DNA from: an uncultured Muribaculaceae bacterium
Lineage (GTDB): Bacteria > Bacteroidota > Bacteroidia > Bacteroidales > Muribaculaceae
NCBI GenBank assembly: GCA_910578665.1
Contig: CAJTQU010000004.1
Span: forward strand, 82,448 to 146,447
Direction: 5' to 3'
DNA: 64,000 bases
Part shown: piece by piece, positions 41,045 to 49,991 of the stretch
Position numbering within the stretch: position 1 is the first letter of the stretch
Layout of the letters: each line of letters begins with the position of its first letter
Program-made: the position numbers and the translations under genes
Notes under the pieces: model-generated
Database searches by the model: none
What the model saw: the letters and a program-made list of their open reading frames with translations, nothing else
Told to the model about the DNA's origin: nothing

Positions 41045-41794
41045 TTAACTGATAAAAGCTGTGTCATTTTTTATAAGGCTGGCTTTCGCCTCCAGTTTGC
41101 GATAATCACGCGAGCACAGGTAGTTACGTATTGACTCTAGATGACGCATGCGGTGTATGTCGCTGCCTATAAAATCCACATATCCCTGTTCCAGCAGCCA
41201 TTCTGCCGTTTGGCGGCATGCTTTGTCGTAATGTCCCGACAAGGACAGGAGGTTGACCTGGAACAAAATACTGTTGGCATGTAGTTCGGCATAACGCTCA
41301 CGGTGGCGCTGGTAATACGGATACCGCTCGGGATGGGCCATGACAGGTATCAAACCGTACACGCTCCGAAGTTCGAACAGGAAACCGTCAATGCCGAACG
41401 GCTCTTGAAACCACGAATTCTCCACTAACAGATAATTGCCCGGCAGGGGGCGAACCTGCCCCGTTTCAAGATAGTGTTTCAATAATTCGTCCACACGGTA
41501 TTCGGCAGAACAATTGAAATCCATATTGATTCCGGCCTGGAGGCAGTGCTCGGTCAGACTAAGATATGAGGCGGCTATGTCGGCCGGTGTGTTTGGAAAT
41601 GTCTCATCCGTGACATGGGGCGTCACAATCATACGTGTGAAGCCCAGCGCGGCCATACCCTCGACAAGCTGCAACGAACGCTCGACCGACTGCGCCCCGT
41701 CGTCTATGCCGGGGCACACATGGCTGTGCAGATCAGTGTGCCAGAAGAGTTCCGGCAATACCTGGTCATGGCGTTTATGAAAAAATCCAAACAT
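41045..41794 (-). CDS. CpsB/YwqE-type PHP-fold tyrosine phosphatase
   Basis: A 249-residue PHP-superfamily metallophosphatase of the CpsB/CapC/YwqE type, which in other bacteria dephosphorylates tyrosine kinases controlling capsule or exopolysaccharide chain length. Metal-binding motifs are visible in order: HTDLHSHVCPGIDDGA near residues 18-33, RMIVTPHVTDE near 55-65, an E within LLVENSW near 124, VMAHPERYPYYQ near 150 and GSDIHRMRHLESI near 214. All expected His/Asp ligands are present. No partner kinase or capsule genes are in the window. It starts 11 bases after the phosphohexomutase stop, so the two form an operon. Confidence 0.88.
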   Translation of the reverse strand: MFGFFHKRHDQVLPELFWHTDLHSHVCPGIDDGAQSVERSLQLVEGMAALGFTRMIVTPHVTDETFPNTPADIAASYLSLTEHCLQAGINMDFNCSAEYRVDELLKHYLETGQVRPLPGNYLLVENSWFQEPFGIDGFLFELRSVYGLIPVMAHPERYPYYQRHRERYAELHANSILFQVNLLSLSGHYDKACRQTAEWLLEQGYVDFIGSDIHRMRHLESIRNYLCSRDYRKLEAKASLIKNDTAFIS

Positions 41795-41805
41795 GGCTTA
41801 AGATT

Positions 41806-43557
41806 CTATTTCACACCGAGGTCGGCCAGAATAACATCTATATGCTTCTCTGCATCAGCCACAATCTGCTCATACATAGAGGCGTCAGGCATATCCTCGC
41901 GAACTTCTATATAGAATTTGATCTTAGGTTCGGTGCCGGAAGGACGTATCGACACCTTGTCCCCTTTTTCAGTAAAGAACTGCAGTACATTAGAGGTTGC
42001 CGGGAAATCGAGTTTCTCTATCCGGCCGGTTTTCAGATTTGTAAAATTCAAATCCAGATAATCTTTCACAGCAACGACATCAGAGCCGCCCAGACTTGCC
42101 GGAGGATTAGAACGGAACGCCTTCATCATGGCAACGATTTCTTCCGCACCAGTCTTGCCCGGACGCACGACACTCACACCGCGTTCACGAGAAAATCCGT
42201 ATTGCGTGTATATATCTATCAGCATCTCATACAGATTCAGGCCTCTGTCTGCCGCCCATGCAGCAATCTCGCACATAAGCGATATTGCTGACACCGCGTC
42301 CTTGTCTCTCACAAAATCTTCGGCGAGGAAACCGTAGCTTTCTTCTCCGCCGCCCAGATAACGTGCCGACTGCTCGTTATTACGTATGACATCGGCTATC
42401 CATTTAAACCCGGTATAGCAGTCATAGCATTTAATATTGTTGGCATCGGCTATGCGTTTGATAGTCTCTGTCGTAACAATTGTCTTGACACAATATTCCG
42501 TACCATTGAGGCGGCCCAGCTCGACATTGCGCGTAATCAGGTAATAGAGGAATATCATGACTATCTGGTTGCCGTTCACAAGTTGGTATTCCCCTTTCTT
42601 GTCACGCACCACGAGACCTATGCGGTCGGCGTCAGGATCAGATGCTACAACTATCTCGGCACCTGTCTCACGAGCCTTTGCTATAGCCATAGCCATGGCC
42701 GACGCGTTTTCAGGGTTAGGGCTGTCGACTGTTGGGAAATCTCCGCTCTGCACATCCTGCTCGGGCACATGTATCACATTGGTAAATCCCCAGCGTGCCA
42801 GCGAATCATAGATAAGCATCGATCCAGTACCATGAATCGGCGTATACACGATCTTCATATCATGGTGGCGCGCGATAGCGTCAGGAGACAATGACAGCTT
42901 ATGTATGTCATTCAGGAAATCATTGTCTATGTCGGCGCCGATTATCTCTATGAGCTTTTTGTCCGGAGTAAATTTAATCTGGTCTACAGATGTTATGGCG
43001 TTTACATATTCTATTGTCTTGACATCATGAGGAGCTATCATCTGCGCTCCGTCACTCCAATAAGCCTTATATCCGTTGTACTCTTTGGGATTGTGGGAAG
43101 CAGTAACCACGACACCGCTCTGGCAGCCGAGATGGCGTATGCCATAAGAAATTTCAGGCGTGGGGCGGCAGGAATCAAACAGATATACTTTGATACCGTT
43201 GGCTGAAAATATATCTGCTGCCAATTCCGCAAACTTACGTGAGTTGTGGCGGACATCGTGCCCTATACACACACTGATCTGCGGCAGATCGGCAAACGCG
43301 TCTTTAAGATAATTGGCCAGGCCCTGTGTAGCAGCTCCGACTGTGTAAATATTCATACGGTTAGAGCCGGCACCCATAATGCCGCGCAAGCCTCCGGTGC
43401 CGAATTCGAGATCCTTATAGAAAGCCTCGATCAAAGGTGTTTTGTCATCCGCGTCAAGCATGGCCTGCACCTCGGCCCGTGTCTGTGCGTCATATTTAGG
43501 GTCAAGCCACTTTCTGGCTTTTTCAATCACTGAACTCAACAATGCTTCGTTACTCAT
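41806..43557 (-). CDS. Phosphoglucomutase / phosphomannomutase family enzyme
   Basis: A 583-residue alpha-D-phosphohexomutase that interconverts hexose-1- and hexose-6-phosphates, feeding glycan or nucleotide-sugar synthesis. The catalytic serine motif VVTASHNPKEYNGYKAYW lies near residue 150. The metal loop is ASDPDADRIGLVV near 305, the sugar-binding loop GGGEESYGFL near 395 and the phosphate loop IRPSGTEPKIKFY near 545. Length fits the long PgcA-like branch, which includes glucose/mannose/ribose phosphomutases; which sugar it prefers cannot be said. It has its own promoter and leads into the CpsB-type phosphatase. Confidence 0.93.
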   Translation of the reverse strand: MSNEALLSSVIEKARKWLDPKYDAQTRAEVQAMLDADDKTPLIEAFYKDLEFGTGGLRGIMGAGSNRMNIYTVGAATQGLANYLKDAFADLPQISVCIGHDVRHNSRKFAELAADIFSANGIKVYLFDSCRPTPEISYGIRHLGCQSGVVVTASHNPKEYNGYKAYWSDGAQMIAPHDVKTIEYVNAITSVDQIKFTPDKKLIEIIGADIDNDFLNDIHKLSLSPDAIARHHDMKIVYTPIHGTGSMLIYDSLARWGFTNVIHVPEQDVQSGDFPTVDSPNPENASAMAMAIAKARETGAEIVVASDPDADRIGLVVRDKKGEYQLVNGNQIVMIFLYYLITRNVELGRLNGTEYCVKTIVTTETIKRIADANNIKCYDCYTGFKWIADVIRNNEQSARYLGGGEESYGFLAEDFVRDKDAVSAISLMCEIAAWAADRGLNLYEMLIDIYTQYGFSRERGVSVVRPGKTGAEEIVAMMKAFRSNPPASLGGSDVVAVKDYLDLNFTNLKTGRIEKLDFPATSNVLQFFTEKGDKVSIRPSGTEPKIKFYIEVREDMPDASMYEQIVADAEKHIDVILADLGVK

Positions 43558-43641
43558 AGGTGTTTGGGGTTATACTATATACTTTCCGGAGTACTGGCAG
43601 ACATGACAGTCCGGAGCCTCCGCATATCATAATTCCAACGT

Positions 43642-43673
43642 CAAAAGTAGTTATAAAAGTTGAGTAAGCCAAA
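43642..43673 (-). promoter_or_regulatory. Promoter of the phosphohexomutase operon
   Basis: On the minus strand, TTTG (43673-43670), 20 bases, then TACTTTTG (43649-43642). The start near 43635 leaves a leader of about 78 bases. It is divergent from the yicC promoter about 70 bases away. Confidence 0.75.
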
Positions 43674-43719
43674 CAGAATTATGATTTTTTAAGAAGTAGG
43701 CTAAAAAGAGCGGTATTGA

Positions 43720-43751
43720 TTTGCAGATTGCAGCAATATTGACTATTTTTG
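43720..43751 (+). promoter_or_regulatory. Promoter of the yicC-gmk-nadD operon
   Basis: TTTG at 43720-43723, a 20-base spacer and TATTTTTG at 43744-43751. The start near 43758 lies just upstream of the ATG at 43775 and excludes the earlier in-frame TTG at 43721. Confidence 0.75.
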
Positions 43752-43774
43752 CAGTCGATAAAATAAACCCGAAG

Positions 43775-44647
43775 ATGATACACTCCATGACCGGCTACGG
43801 CAAAGGCATTGCCGAGTCGCCTACAGCAAAGATAACCGTTGAAATAAAATCACTGAACAGCAAACAGTTGGACCTCCTCACCAGAATCCCTGCCGTGCTG
43901 CGCGAGCGTGAAATGCACATGCGTTCCCGTATGGCTTCCGTGCTATGCCGTGGCAAGGTGGAAGCGTCTGTATCAGTGGAATACCTTGGAAACACAGCCA
44001 CTTCGTCGATAAACATCGACGTGGTGAGAAACTATAAAGAGCAGCTGATGGCCATGGCTACCGAACTACAGATAGCATGGCCCGCAGACTGGTATGCCAC
44101 CCTGCTCCGCCTGCCTGACGCCCTGCACACGCATGTAGCCACCCTTGACGACACGCAAGTGCAGCTACTCGACTCGGCATTGGAATCAGCACTAGCCTCA
44201 ATCTGTGATTTCAGACAGGCCGAAGGAGAAAAACTTGATTCATTCTTCCGGGAGAAAATCAATGCTATCGGGAACCTGCTGGAACAGGTAGAGCCTTACG
44301 AACAGGCCCGTGTAACAAAAATAAGGACCCGGCTCGAAGAAGCACTTTCCAACCTAGACAATATAGATTACGACAAGGCAAGGCTGGAACAAGAGCTGAT
44401 ATTCTACATCGAAAAACTCGATGTTACCGAAGAAAAAACCCGCCTGCGCTCACATCTGGCATATTTCATAGAGACACTCGAAGCCGGCCAGGCCCAGGGA
44501 AAAAAACTCGGATTCATAGCCCAGGAAATGGGGCGCGAAATCAACACGCTCGGATCAAAAAGCAATGATGCCGACATGCAACGGCTGGTCGTGCTCATGA
44601 AAGACGAACTGGAGCAGATCAAAGAACAAGTCCTCAACGTACTGTAA
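43775..44647 (+). CDS. yicC: YicC family endoribonuclease
   Basis: A 290-residue YicC/YloC family protein; members have been described as endoribonucleases in RNA turnover. It begins IHSMTGYGKG, the nearly invariant family start, followed by EIKSLNSKQLDLLTRIPAVL and EREMHMRSRM. The C-terminal part carries RLEQELIFYIEKLDVTEEKT, RLRSHLAYFIETLEAG and KKLGFIAQEMGREINTLGSK, the family's most conserved blocks. I start it at 43775 because of this motif and because the promoter covers the upstream part of the frame. It precedes gmk by 23 bases, a gene order common in Bacteroidetes. Confidence 0.93.
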   Translation: MIHSMTGYGKGIAESPTAKITVEIKSLNSKQLDLLTRIPAVLREREMHMRSRMASVLCRGKVEASVSVEYLGNTATSSINIDVVRNYKEQLMAMATELQIAWPADWYATLLRLPDALHTHVATLDDTQVQLLDSALESALASICDFRQAEGEKLDSFFREKINAIGNLLEQVEPYEQARVTKIRTRLEEALSNLDNIDYDKARLEQELIFYIEKLDVTEEKTRLRSHLAYFIETLEAGQAQGKKLGFIAQEMGREINTLGSKSNDADMQRLVVLMKDELEQIKEQVLNVL

Positions 44648-44670
44648 CCCCCTTATCGAAACACAAATAC

Positions 44671-45246
44671 ATGGACGGGAAAATAATCATCATCTCCGCC
44701 CCCAGCGGCACCGGCAAAAGCACTATAATCAACCGAATAATAGATGATCCGGCACTCAGGCTCAGCTTCTCGGTGTCAGCCACCAGCCGCCAGCCCAGAC
44801 AGGGAGAAGAACACGGCAGGCATTATTACTTCCTGAGTAGTGAAGAATTCCGCCGCCGTGCCGATGCCGGAGAATTCATCGAGTGGGAAGAAGTATACGC
44901 CGGAACATGCTACGGCACACTGGCAAGCGAGGTGGAACGCATAACAGGCAACGGACGCAACATGATATTGGACATCGATGTAAAAGGCGCACTAAATGTA
45001 AAACAGCGTTTCGGCAGCCAGGCTCTTGCCTTGTTCATAATGCCGCCCGACACGGCCACTCTGGAAAGACGTCTCCGGGGACGTGCCACCGACAGCGACG
45101 AAGCCATTGCAAAACGAGTGGCAAAAGCTGATTTGGAAATGAGTTTCGCTCCACGTTTTGACACGGTGGTGATCAACGACAATCTGGAAGAGGCGGTGGC
45201 CGATGTAAGAAAAGCCATATTAACATTTGTCAGCACCAACGGGTAA
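44671..45246 (+). CDS. gmk: Guanylate kinase
   Basis: A 191-residue enzyme that phosphorylates GMP to GDP with ATP. The P-loop ISAPSGTGKSTII is at residues 7-19. The GMP-binding segment SATSRQPRQGEEHGRHYYFL begins near residue 38, with EFIEWEEVYAGTCYGT further on. DIDVKGALNVKQRF and the lid segment RLRGRATDSDEAIAKR follow. Length is typical. Its stop codon directly abuts the nadD start, and it follows yicC by 23 bases, so translation of the three is probably linked. Confidence 0.97.
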   Translation: MDGKIIIISAPSGTGKSTIINRIIDDPALRLSFSVSATSRQPRQGEEHGRHYYFLSSEEFRRRADAGEFIEWEEVYAGTCYGTLASEVERITGNGRNMILDIDVKGALNVKQRFGSQALALFIMPPDTATLERRLRGRATDSDEAIAKRVAKADLEMSFAPRFDTVVINDNLEEAVADVRKAILTFVSTNG

Positions 45247-45831
45247 ATGAATATAGCGGTATATTCCGGCAGTTTTGACCCCATACACACCGGGCATGCG
45301 ATGCTTGCCTCATATTGCACGCAATATTGCGACGGCGTAGACCAGGTGTGGCTCATGGTAAGTCCGCAAAACCCCCTCAAGCCCGGCACGACAACTGCCG
45401 GCGAACGCCAGCGTCTGGACATGGCCAGAATGGTGGCCGAAGGCTGCAACGGCGTATACGCCTCCGATTTTGAAACCGGACTGCCCCGGCCCTCATATAC
45501 ATACCACACGCTCTGCGCTCTGCGCAGACAGATGCCACAGCATCATTTCCGACTAATGATAGGATCTGACAACTGGCTGATGTTCCAGAAGTGGAAAGAC
45601 TGGGAAAACATCCTCTCCGAATTCGGGCTGCTCATATATCCCCGTCCGGGCTATCCCGTGGACACAGACTCTCTGCCCGACAATGCCACATACCTGGCGG
45701 ATGCCCCGCAGATAGAACTGTCATCCACATTTATACGCGAAGGCCTGAGGCAGCGGCTCTCAATGAACTACTTCCTCCCCTCTTCTGTCTATAAATATAT
45801 TTTAGACAACAATCTTTATGGAACACACTGA
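45247..45831 (+). CDS. nadD: Nicotinate-nucleotide adenylyltransferase
   Basis: A 194-residue adenylyltransferase that makes deamido-NAD from nicotinate mononucleotide and ATP. The nucleotidyltransferase motif SGSFDPIHTGHAMLA (with HxGH) is at residues 8-22; VWLMVSPQNPLKP is the nicotinate-side loop. RLMIGSDNWLMFQKWKDWE and the C-terminal ELSSTFIREGL (the ISSTxIR motif) complete the active site. The start codon follows the gmk stop without a gap. Its end overlaps the next gene by 14 bases. Confidence 0.95.
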   Translation: MNIAVYSGSFDPIHTGHAMLASYCTQYCDGVDQVWLMVSPQNPLKPGTTTAGERQRLDMARMVAEGCNGVYASDFETGLPRPSYTYHTLCALRRQMPQHHFRLMIGSDNWLMFQKWKDWENILSEFGLLIYPRPGYPVDTDSLPDNATYLADAPQIELSSTFIREGLRQRLSMNYFLPSSVYKYILDNNLYGTH

Positions 45832-46327
45832 TTTATCACGCAACACACTGTCATTTCTAGGTCTCGCGGCCGAGTATTGCAGCGCTCTCGAAAATGCCTT
45901 GCACACAGACAAAGACGAGTTCACAAGCCTCATGCTAAAGCTGCTTCCCAGGCTGTACATAACCATGAGCGACACTGACCCTGCAATGCTGGAAGAGCAA
46001 AACGAACCGCTGGCCACTTATCTCGAACCTGAGCAGTACGACAGCATACGCCACGGCGTGGCCGTGCTTATGGGCGAAGACGACACATATCTAGAGACAT
46101 TCGAACAGGATATGAAATATTCTGACACCCCGATAGCAGCCACAATCAGCGAATCCCTGGCAGACATATACCAGCCATTGCTGAATTGCGCACTCGCCGT
46201 GCGCGATGCAGGGGCAGAACTTGCCGCGCAGGCTGTGGCCGAATGTCGCGAAAGTTTTAGCGAATACTGGGCACAGACACTGTGCAACGTGCTCCGCCCT
46301 CTCAACGCATTACATTATAATATATAA
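45818..46327 (+). CDS. DUF5063 domain-containing protein
   Basis: A 169-residue all-alpha, acidic protein that matches what I know of DUF5063, a Bacteroidetes family without assigned function. It has long helices such as TLSFLGLAAEYCSALENALH and EFTSLMLKLLPRLYITM, then YLETFEQDMKYSD and IAATISESLADIYQPLLNCA. No signal peptide or catalytic motif is visible. The start lies inside the last codons of nadD (14-base overlap), so translation is coupled, which places it in the yicC-gmk-nadD operon. Confidence 0.75.
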   Translation: MEHTDLSRNTLSFLGLAAEYCSALENALHTDKDEFTSLMLKLLPRLYITMSDTDPAMLEEQNEPLATYLEPEQYDSIRHGVAVLMGEDDTYLETFEQDMKYSDTPIAATISESLADIYQPLLNCALAVRDAGAELAAQAVAECRESFSEYWAQTLCNVLRPLNALHYNI

Positions 46328-46336
46328 AACACCACC

Positions 46337-47644
46337 ATGATTTCACAACTTCTCAGATGGATGGATGCCTCTACGTGCAATGTTCTTGCCGTAGACACCA
46401 TAGAACGCGAACTGCAGGCCGCCGGTTTCACCCGGTTGGAGCAGGAAGACGCGTGGAACATCATCCCGGGTTCCCGTCATTATATAGTGCAGAACGGCAC
46501 AGCTATATTCGCTTTCATAGCCGGCGAAAAACTGCCGGCCGAAGCCGGTTACCATATAATATCGGCACATTCTGACTCGCCCTGCCTGAAAATCAAACCT
46601 GCGGCTGAAATATACTGCGAGGGCGGAGTGCTGAAGCTAAATGTCGAGAAATACGGCGGCGGAATATTGTATACATGGTTTGACCGCCCGCTATCCATAT
46701 CCGGACGCGTGGCTCTGCGCGGCGACAACCCTCTGAAACCACGTTTACAACCCATAGACCTGAAACGACCCATAGCCACCATACCCCATCTGGCCATACA
46801 CTTCAACCGCGCTGTCAACGAGGGCAACCCTATATCAGTACAACGCGACATGCTTCCTGTAGCCGGAATATTCACAGATGAGGAGCGCGCCGCATACGAC
46901 CGCAACGGAGGCTTCCTGCGCACTATTCTCGCACAAGAACTGAGTATCGACCCATCCGACATACTCGACTATGAACTGTGCCTCTATCCGCTAGAAAAAG
47001 CATCTCTGATAGGAGCACACGGAGAATTGTTCCAGAGCGGTCGCATAGACGACCTGTCTATGGCTTTCGCCGCGCTACGTGCCCTGACAGACAGCGCGGA
47101 CCAAAAGACTGACGCCACACGCATCATGGCAATATTTGACAACGAAGAGACAGGCTCCGGCACCAAACAGGGCGCCGGCTCTCCGATCCTGGCACAACTT
47201 ATGGAGCGTGTCAGCACATCAATGGGAGGCAACGGCTATGAAGACTATTGCAGGTCGATAGCCAGGTCGTTTATGATTTCCGCCGATGACGCGCACGCAT
47301 GGCATCCCAACTATGACGGCAAATACGACCCCACTAACCATGCCCTTATGGGACACGGACCAGCCATAAAGATAAACGCAAACTGCAAATACATGTCCGA
47401 CGCGGACAGCGCCGCCGTATTCCGCTCCATATGCGAAAAAGCCGGCGTGCCGGTGCAGTATTTCGTAAACCACAGCGATGTACTGGGCGGTTCTACCCTC
47501 GGCAACATTCTGACAGGACAGATTCCTTTGCGCGGTGTGGACATGGGCGCCCCGATATGGGCCATGCACTCGGCGTTAGAGACAGCCTCATGTGCCGACC
47601 ATGAGTACATAGTGCGTACCTTCACCACATTCTATGAACTCTAA
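46337..47644 (+). CDS. M18 family aminopeptidase
   Basis: A 435-residue metal-dependent aminopeptidase of family M18, which removes N-terminal, often acidic, residues from peptides in the cytoplasm. The two-metal site is visible as HIISAHSDSPCLKIKP near residue 75, DRPLSISGRVAL near 115, the acid pair in IFDNEETGSGTKQGA near 260, and FVNHSDVLGGSTLGNI near 375. Length is standard for bacterial M18 enzymes. It starts nine bases after the DUF5063 gene and ends the operon. Confidence 0.93.
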   Translation: MISQLLRWMDASTCNVLAVDTIERELQAAGFTRLEQEDAWNIIPGSRHYIVQNGTAIFAFIAGEKLPAEAGYHIISAHSDSPCLKIKPAAEIYCEGGVLKLNVEKYGGGILYTWFDRPLSISGRVALRGDNPLKPRLQPIDLKRPIATIPHLAIHFNRAVNEGNPISVQRDMLPVAGIFTDEERAAYDRNGGFLRTILAQELSIDPSDILDYELCLYPLEKASLIGAHGELFQSGRIDDLSMAFAALRALTDSADQKTDATRIMAIFDNEETGSGTKQGAGSPILAQLMERVSTSMGGNGYEDYCRSIARSFMISADDAHAWHPNYDGKYDPTNHALMGHGPAIKINANCKYMSDADSAAVFRSICEKAGVPVQYFVNHSDVLGGSTLGNILTGQIPLRGVDMGAPIWAMHSALETASCADHEYIVRTFTTFYEL

Positions 47645-47646
47645 TA

Positions 47647-47678
47647 ATTGTGTGATTAAATTTTTTTTCGTATTTTTG
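47647..47678 (+). promoter_or_regulatory. Promoter of tig
   Basis: ATTG at 47647-47650, a 20-base spacer and TATTTTTG at 47671-47678. The start would be at about 47685, exactly where the leader hairpin begins. Confidence 0.7.
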
Positions 47679-47684
47679 CACGAC

Positions 47685-47723
47685 TTTTGCATAAGAGCGC
47701 CCCGAGAGGGAGGATATGCAAAA
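47685..47723 (+). promoter_or_regulatory. 5'-terminal hairpin in the tig leader
   Basis: TTTTGCATA (47685-47693) is perfectly complementary to TATGCAAAA (47715-47723), with a CC-GAGA-GG inner pairing between. The stem starts at the predicted transcription start, so it would cap the mRNA 5' end. It may stabilise the message or respond to temperature; there is no direct evidence. Confidence 0.5.
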
Positions 47724-47767
47724 AGCACGCATGACATTGAATAAAAATTAGAAATACTTACAGACTC

Positions 47768-49141
47768 ATGAATGTAACCATGAACAAGCTCGACAACGTG
47801 AATGCCACCATCACTGTCGCGCTTGAAGAAAAAGACTATCAGGACAAAGTAAAGAAGACTCTGAAAGAGATCAACCAGAACCGTCCCGAACCGGGATTCC
47901 GTCCCGGCAAAGTGCCCGCAGCGCTTATACAGAAGAAATATGGCAAGTCGGTGAAATACGACGTGATCAACCGCGAGGTTGCCGACGCGCTCTATAATTA
48001 TATCAAGGAAAACGAAATCCAGGTGCTTGGCAATCCCGTGCCCGTAAAAAATGACGACTTCAACCTGGATGACAAAGATTTCAGCTTTGAATTCAAAGTA
48101 GGCATCGCCCCGGCAATCGACACCCATGTGAACAAGGACATGCACGTGCCCTATTACACAATCGAAGTGACCGAGGAAATGATTAAGCGCCAGGATGAGA
48201 TGCTGCGCCGCCGCTACGGAGCACAGGTGCCCGGCGAAACAGTGGAACCCAACGCTCTCGTGAAAGGCGTTATCACCGAACTTGACGAGAACGGCGAACC
48301 CAAGGCCGAAGGCATTGTAGTAGAGAACGGTATCCTCTCACCCCAGTACTTCAAGAGCGAAGAGCAACGCGAACTGTTCATCGGCAAACAGGTGGGCAAC
48401 GTAGTCCGCTTCAACCCGGCTGCGACCTGCGATTCCAGCGAAGTGGAACTGGCCTCTATGCTCAATATTGACAAAGAGCAGACCAAGGAACACCACGGTG
48501 ACTTCAACATGGAAATCAAGGAAATCATCGTGCTTAAACCGGCTGAGGACGGCCAGGAATTCTTCGACAACGTGTTCGGCAAGGACAACGTTCACAACGC
48601 CGAGGAATACCAGGCAGGCATCAAAGACATGATTGCCAAGCAGCTGGAAGCAGACTCTAACTACCGCTTCACTATCGACGGCAAGGAAACCATTATCAAC
48701 GCCATAGGCGAGATCGAGCTGCCCGACGCAGTACTGAAAGACTATCTCAAGCAGCAGGACGAGAAACTGAACGATGACAATATCGAAACAGAATACGAGC
48801 GTATCCGTCCCGACCTGGTATGGCAGCTCGAACGCGAGGCAATAGCCAAGCAGCTCGAAGTGAAAGTGACTCGTGAAGACGCTCTGGAACTGGCCAAAGC
48901 CATAGCCCAGAACCAGTTTGCTCAGTACGGCATGACCGGTCTGCCCGACGACGTGCTCAGCAAGTATGCCGAAGACATGATGAACAACGAAAAGACTCGC
49001 GAGCAGATCGTGGCACAGGCCGTAGACTCTCGTCTCTGGGCCGAAGTAAAAGAGGCAGTGACCGTAGATGATAAAACTGTGTCTGTAGAAGAATTCAACG
49101 CCCTGTTCCAAGCACCGGCGGCTGAAAACAGCGCTGAATAA
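47768..49141 (+). CDS. tig: Trigger factor
   Basis: A 457-residue ribosome-bound chaperone that shields nascent chains. The N-terminal domain (about 1-145) has the ribosome-contact region with GFRPGKVPAALIQKKYGK near residue 42. The middle PPIase-like FKBP domain is divergent: EPNALVKGVITELDENGEPK, then QVGNVVRFNPAA. The C-terminal half is the long helical chaperone domain ending with an acidic/polar tail. Bacteroidetes trigger factors often lack good PPIase residues, and I see no strong active-site match here. The gene stands just upstream of clpP and clpX, the usual chaperone-protease neighbourhood. Confidence 0.93.
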   Translation: MNVTMNKLDNVNATITVALEEKDYQDKVKKTLKEINQNRPEPGFRPGKVPAALIQKKYGKSVKYDVINREVADALYNYIKENEIQVLGNPVPVKNDDFNLDDKDFSFEFKVGIAPAIDTHVNKDMHVPYYTIEVTEEMIKRQDEMLRRRYGAQVPGETVEPNALVKGVITELDENGEPKAEGIVVENGILSPQYFKSEEQRELFIGKQVGNVVRFNPAATCDSSEVELASMLNIDKEQTKEHHGDFNMEIKEIIVLKPAEDGQEFFDNVFGKDNVHNAEEYQAGIKDMIAKQLEADSNYRFTIDGKETIINAIGEIELPDAVLKDYLKQQDEKLNDDNIETEYERIRPDLVWQLEREAIAKQLEVKVTREDALELAKAIAQNQFAQYGMTGLPDDVLSKYAEDMMNNEKTREQIVAQAVDSRLWAEVKEAVTVDDKTVSVEEFNALFQAPAAENSAE

Positions 49142-49164
49142 TACCATACGGCATAACATAACGA

Positions 49165-49196
49165 CAGGGGCTTGCACTACTGTAAGCCCCTGCTTT
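49165..49196 (+). terminator. Terminator between tig and clpP
   Basis: CAGGGGCTT (49165-49173) pairs with AAGCCCCTG (49184-49192) over a ten-base loop, followed by CTTTG. The U run is short, so read-through into clpP is possible. Confidence 0.65.
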
Positions 49197-49263
49197 GATA
49201 TATGCGGCAACTTTGTGGCATGATTATTGTTATAGCCTATACATAATACATTAATAATATACA

Positions 49264-49986
49264 ATGAATTCAGACTTCCGTAAATATGCCGTAGGCCATC
49301 TGGGCATGAGCGGCAATACCGTAGACTCATACATGAAGGCTGTAAACGCCTCTACACCCCTAGCCTCGCTTACGGCTCAGGCTCCGACTGCGGACTATAT
49401 GAACCCCTACATCCTGGAAGAGCGCCAGCTCAACGTGACACAGCTTGATGTTTTTTCACGCCTTATGATGGACCGCATCATCTTCCTCGGCACACAAGTG
49501 ACAGACCAAAGCGCCAATATAATCCAGGCCCAGCTCCTTTATCTCGACTCGGCTGATCCCGGCAAAGACATCAATATATATATCAATTCTCCCGGCGGCA
49601 GCGTGTATGCCGGTCTGGGGATATACGACACTATGCAGTACATATCGTCGGACGTATCCACAATATGCACCGGCATGGCAGCCTCGATGGCAGCCGTACT
49701 CCTCGTGGCAGGCGAGAAAGGGAAACGTCTGGCCCTGCCCCATTCACGCGTCATGATACACCAGCCCATGGGAGGCATACAGGGCCAGGCTTCCGACATA
49801 GAAATCACAGCGCGAGAGATACTCAAACTTAAAGAGGAACTGTACCGTATCATATCCTCTCACTCCGGCCAGAGCTTCGAAAAGGTAGAACGCGACTCCG
49901 ACCGCGACTATTGGATGACGGCAAAAGAAGCCGAGGAATACGGTATGATCGACCGTGTTCTGGTCAACCCCGCAAAGAAGGACTGA
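49264..49986 (+). CDS. clpP: ATP-dependent Clp protease proteolytic subunit
   Basis: A 240-residue serine peptidase that forms the tetradecameric ClpP barrel. The catalytic serine is in TGMAASMAAVLLVAG, the histidine in SRVMIHQPMGGIQG and the aspartate in VERDSDRDYWM, all well placed. INSPGGSVYAGLGIYDTM is the oxyanion/handle region. It is longer than most ClpP subunits (about 195-220) because of an N-terminal extension of some 40 residues before QLDVFSRLMMDRIIFLG, seen in related Bacteroidetes. clpX follows five bases after the stop. Confidence 0.97.
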   Translation: MNSDFRKYAVGHLGMSGNTVDSYMKAVNASTPLASLTAQAPTADYMNPYILEERQLNVTQLDVFSRLMMDRIIFLGTQVTDQSANIIQAQLLYLDSADPGKDINIYINSPGGSVYAGLGIYDTMQYISSDVSTICTGMAASMAAVLLVAGEKGKRLALPHSRVMIHQPMGGIQGQASDIEITAREILKLKEELYRIISSHSGQSFEKVERDSDRDYWMTAKEAEEYGMIDRVLVNPAKKD

Positions 49987-49991
49987 CATAG

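Noticed and set aside
48338..49330. 330-codon minus-strand frame antisense to tig
   Set aside because: Shadow frame created by codon bias on the strand opposite trigger factor; no family resemblance.
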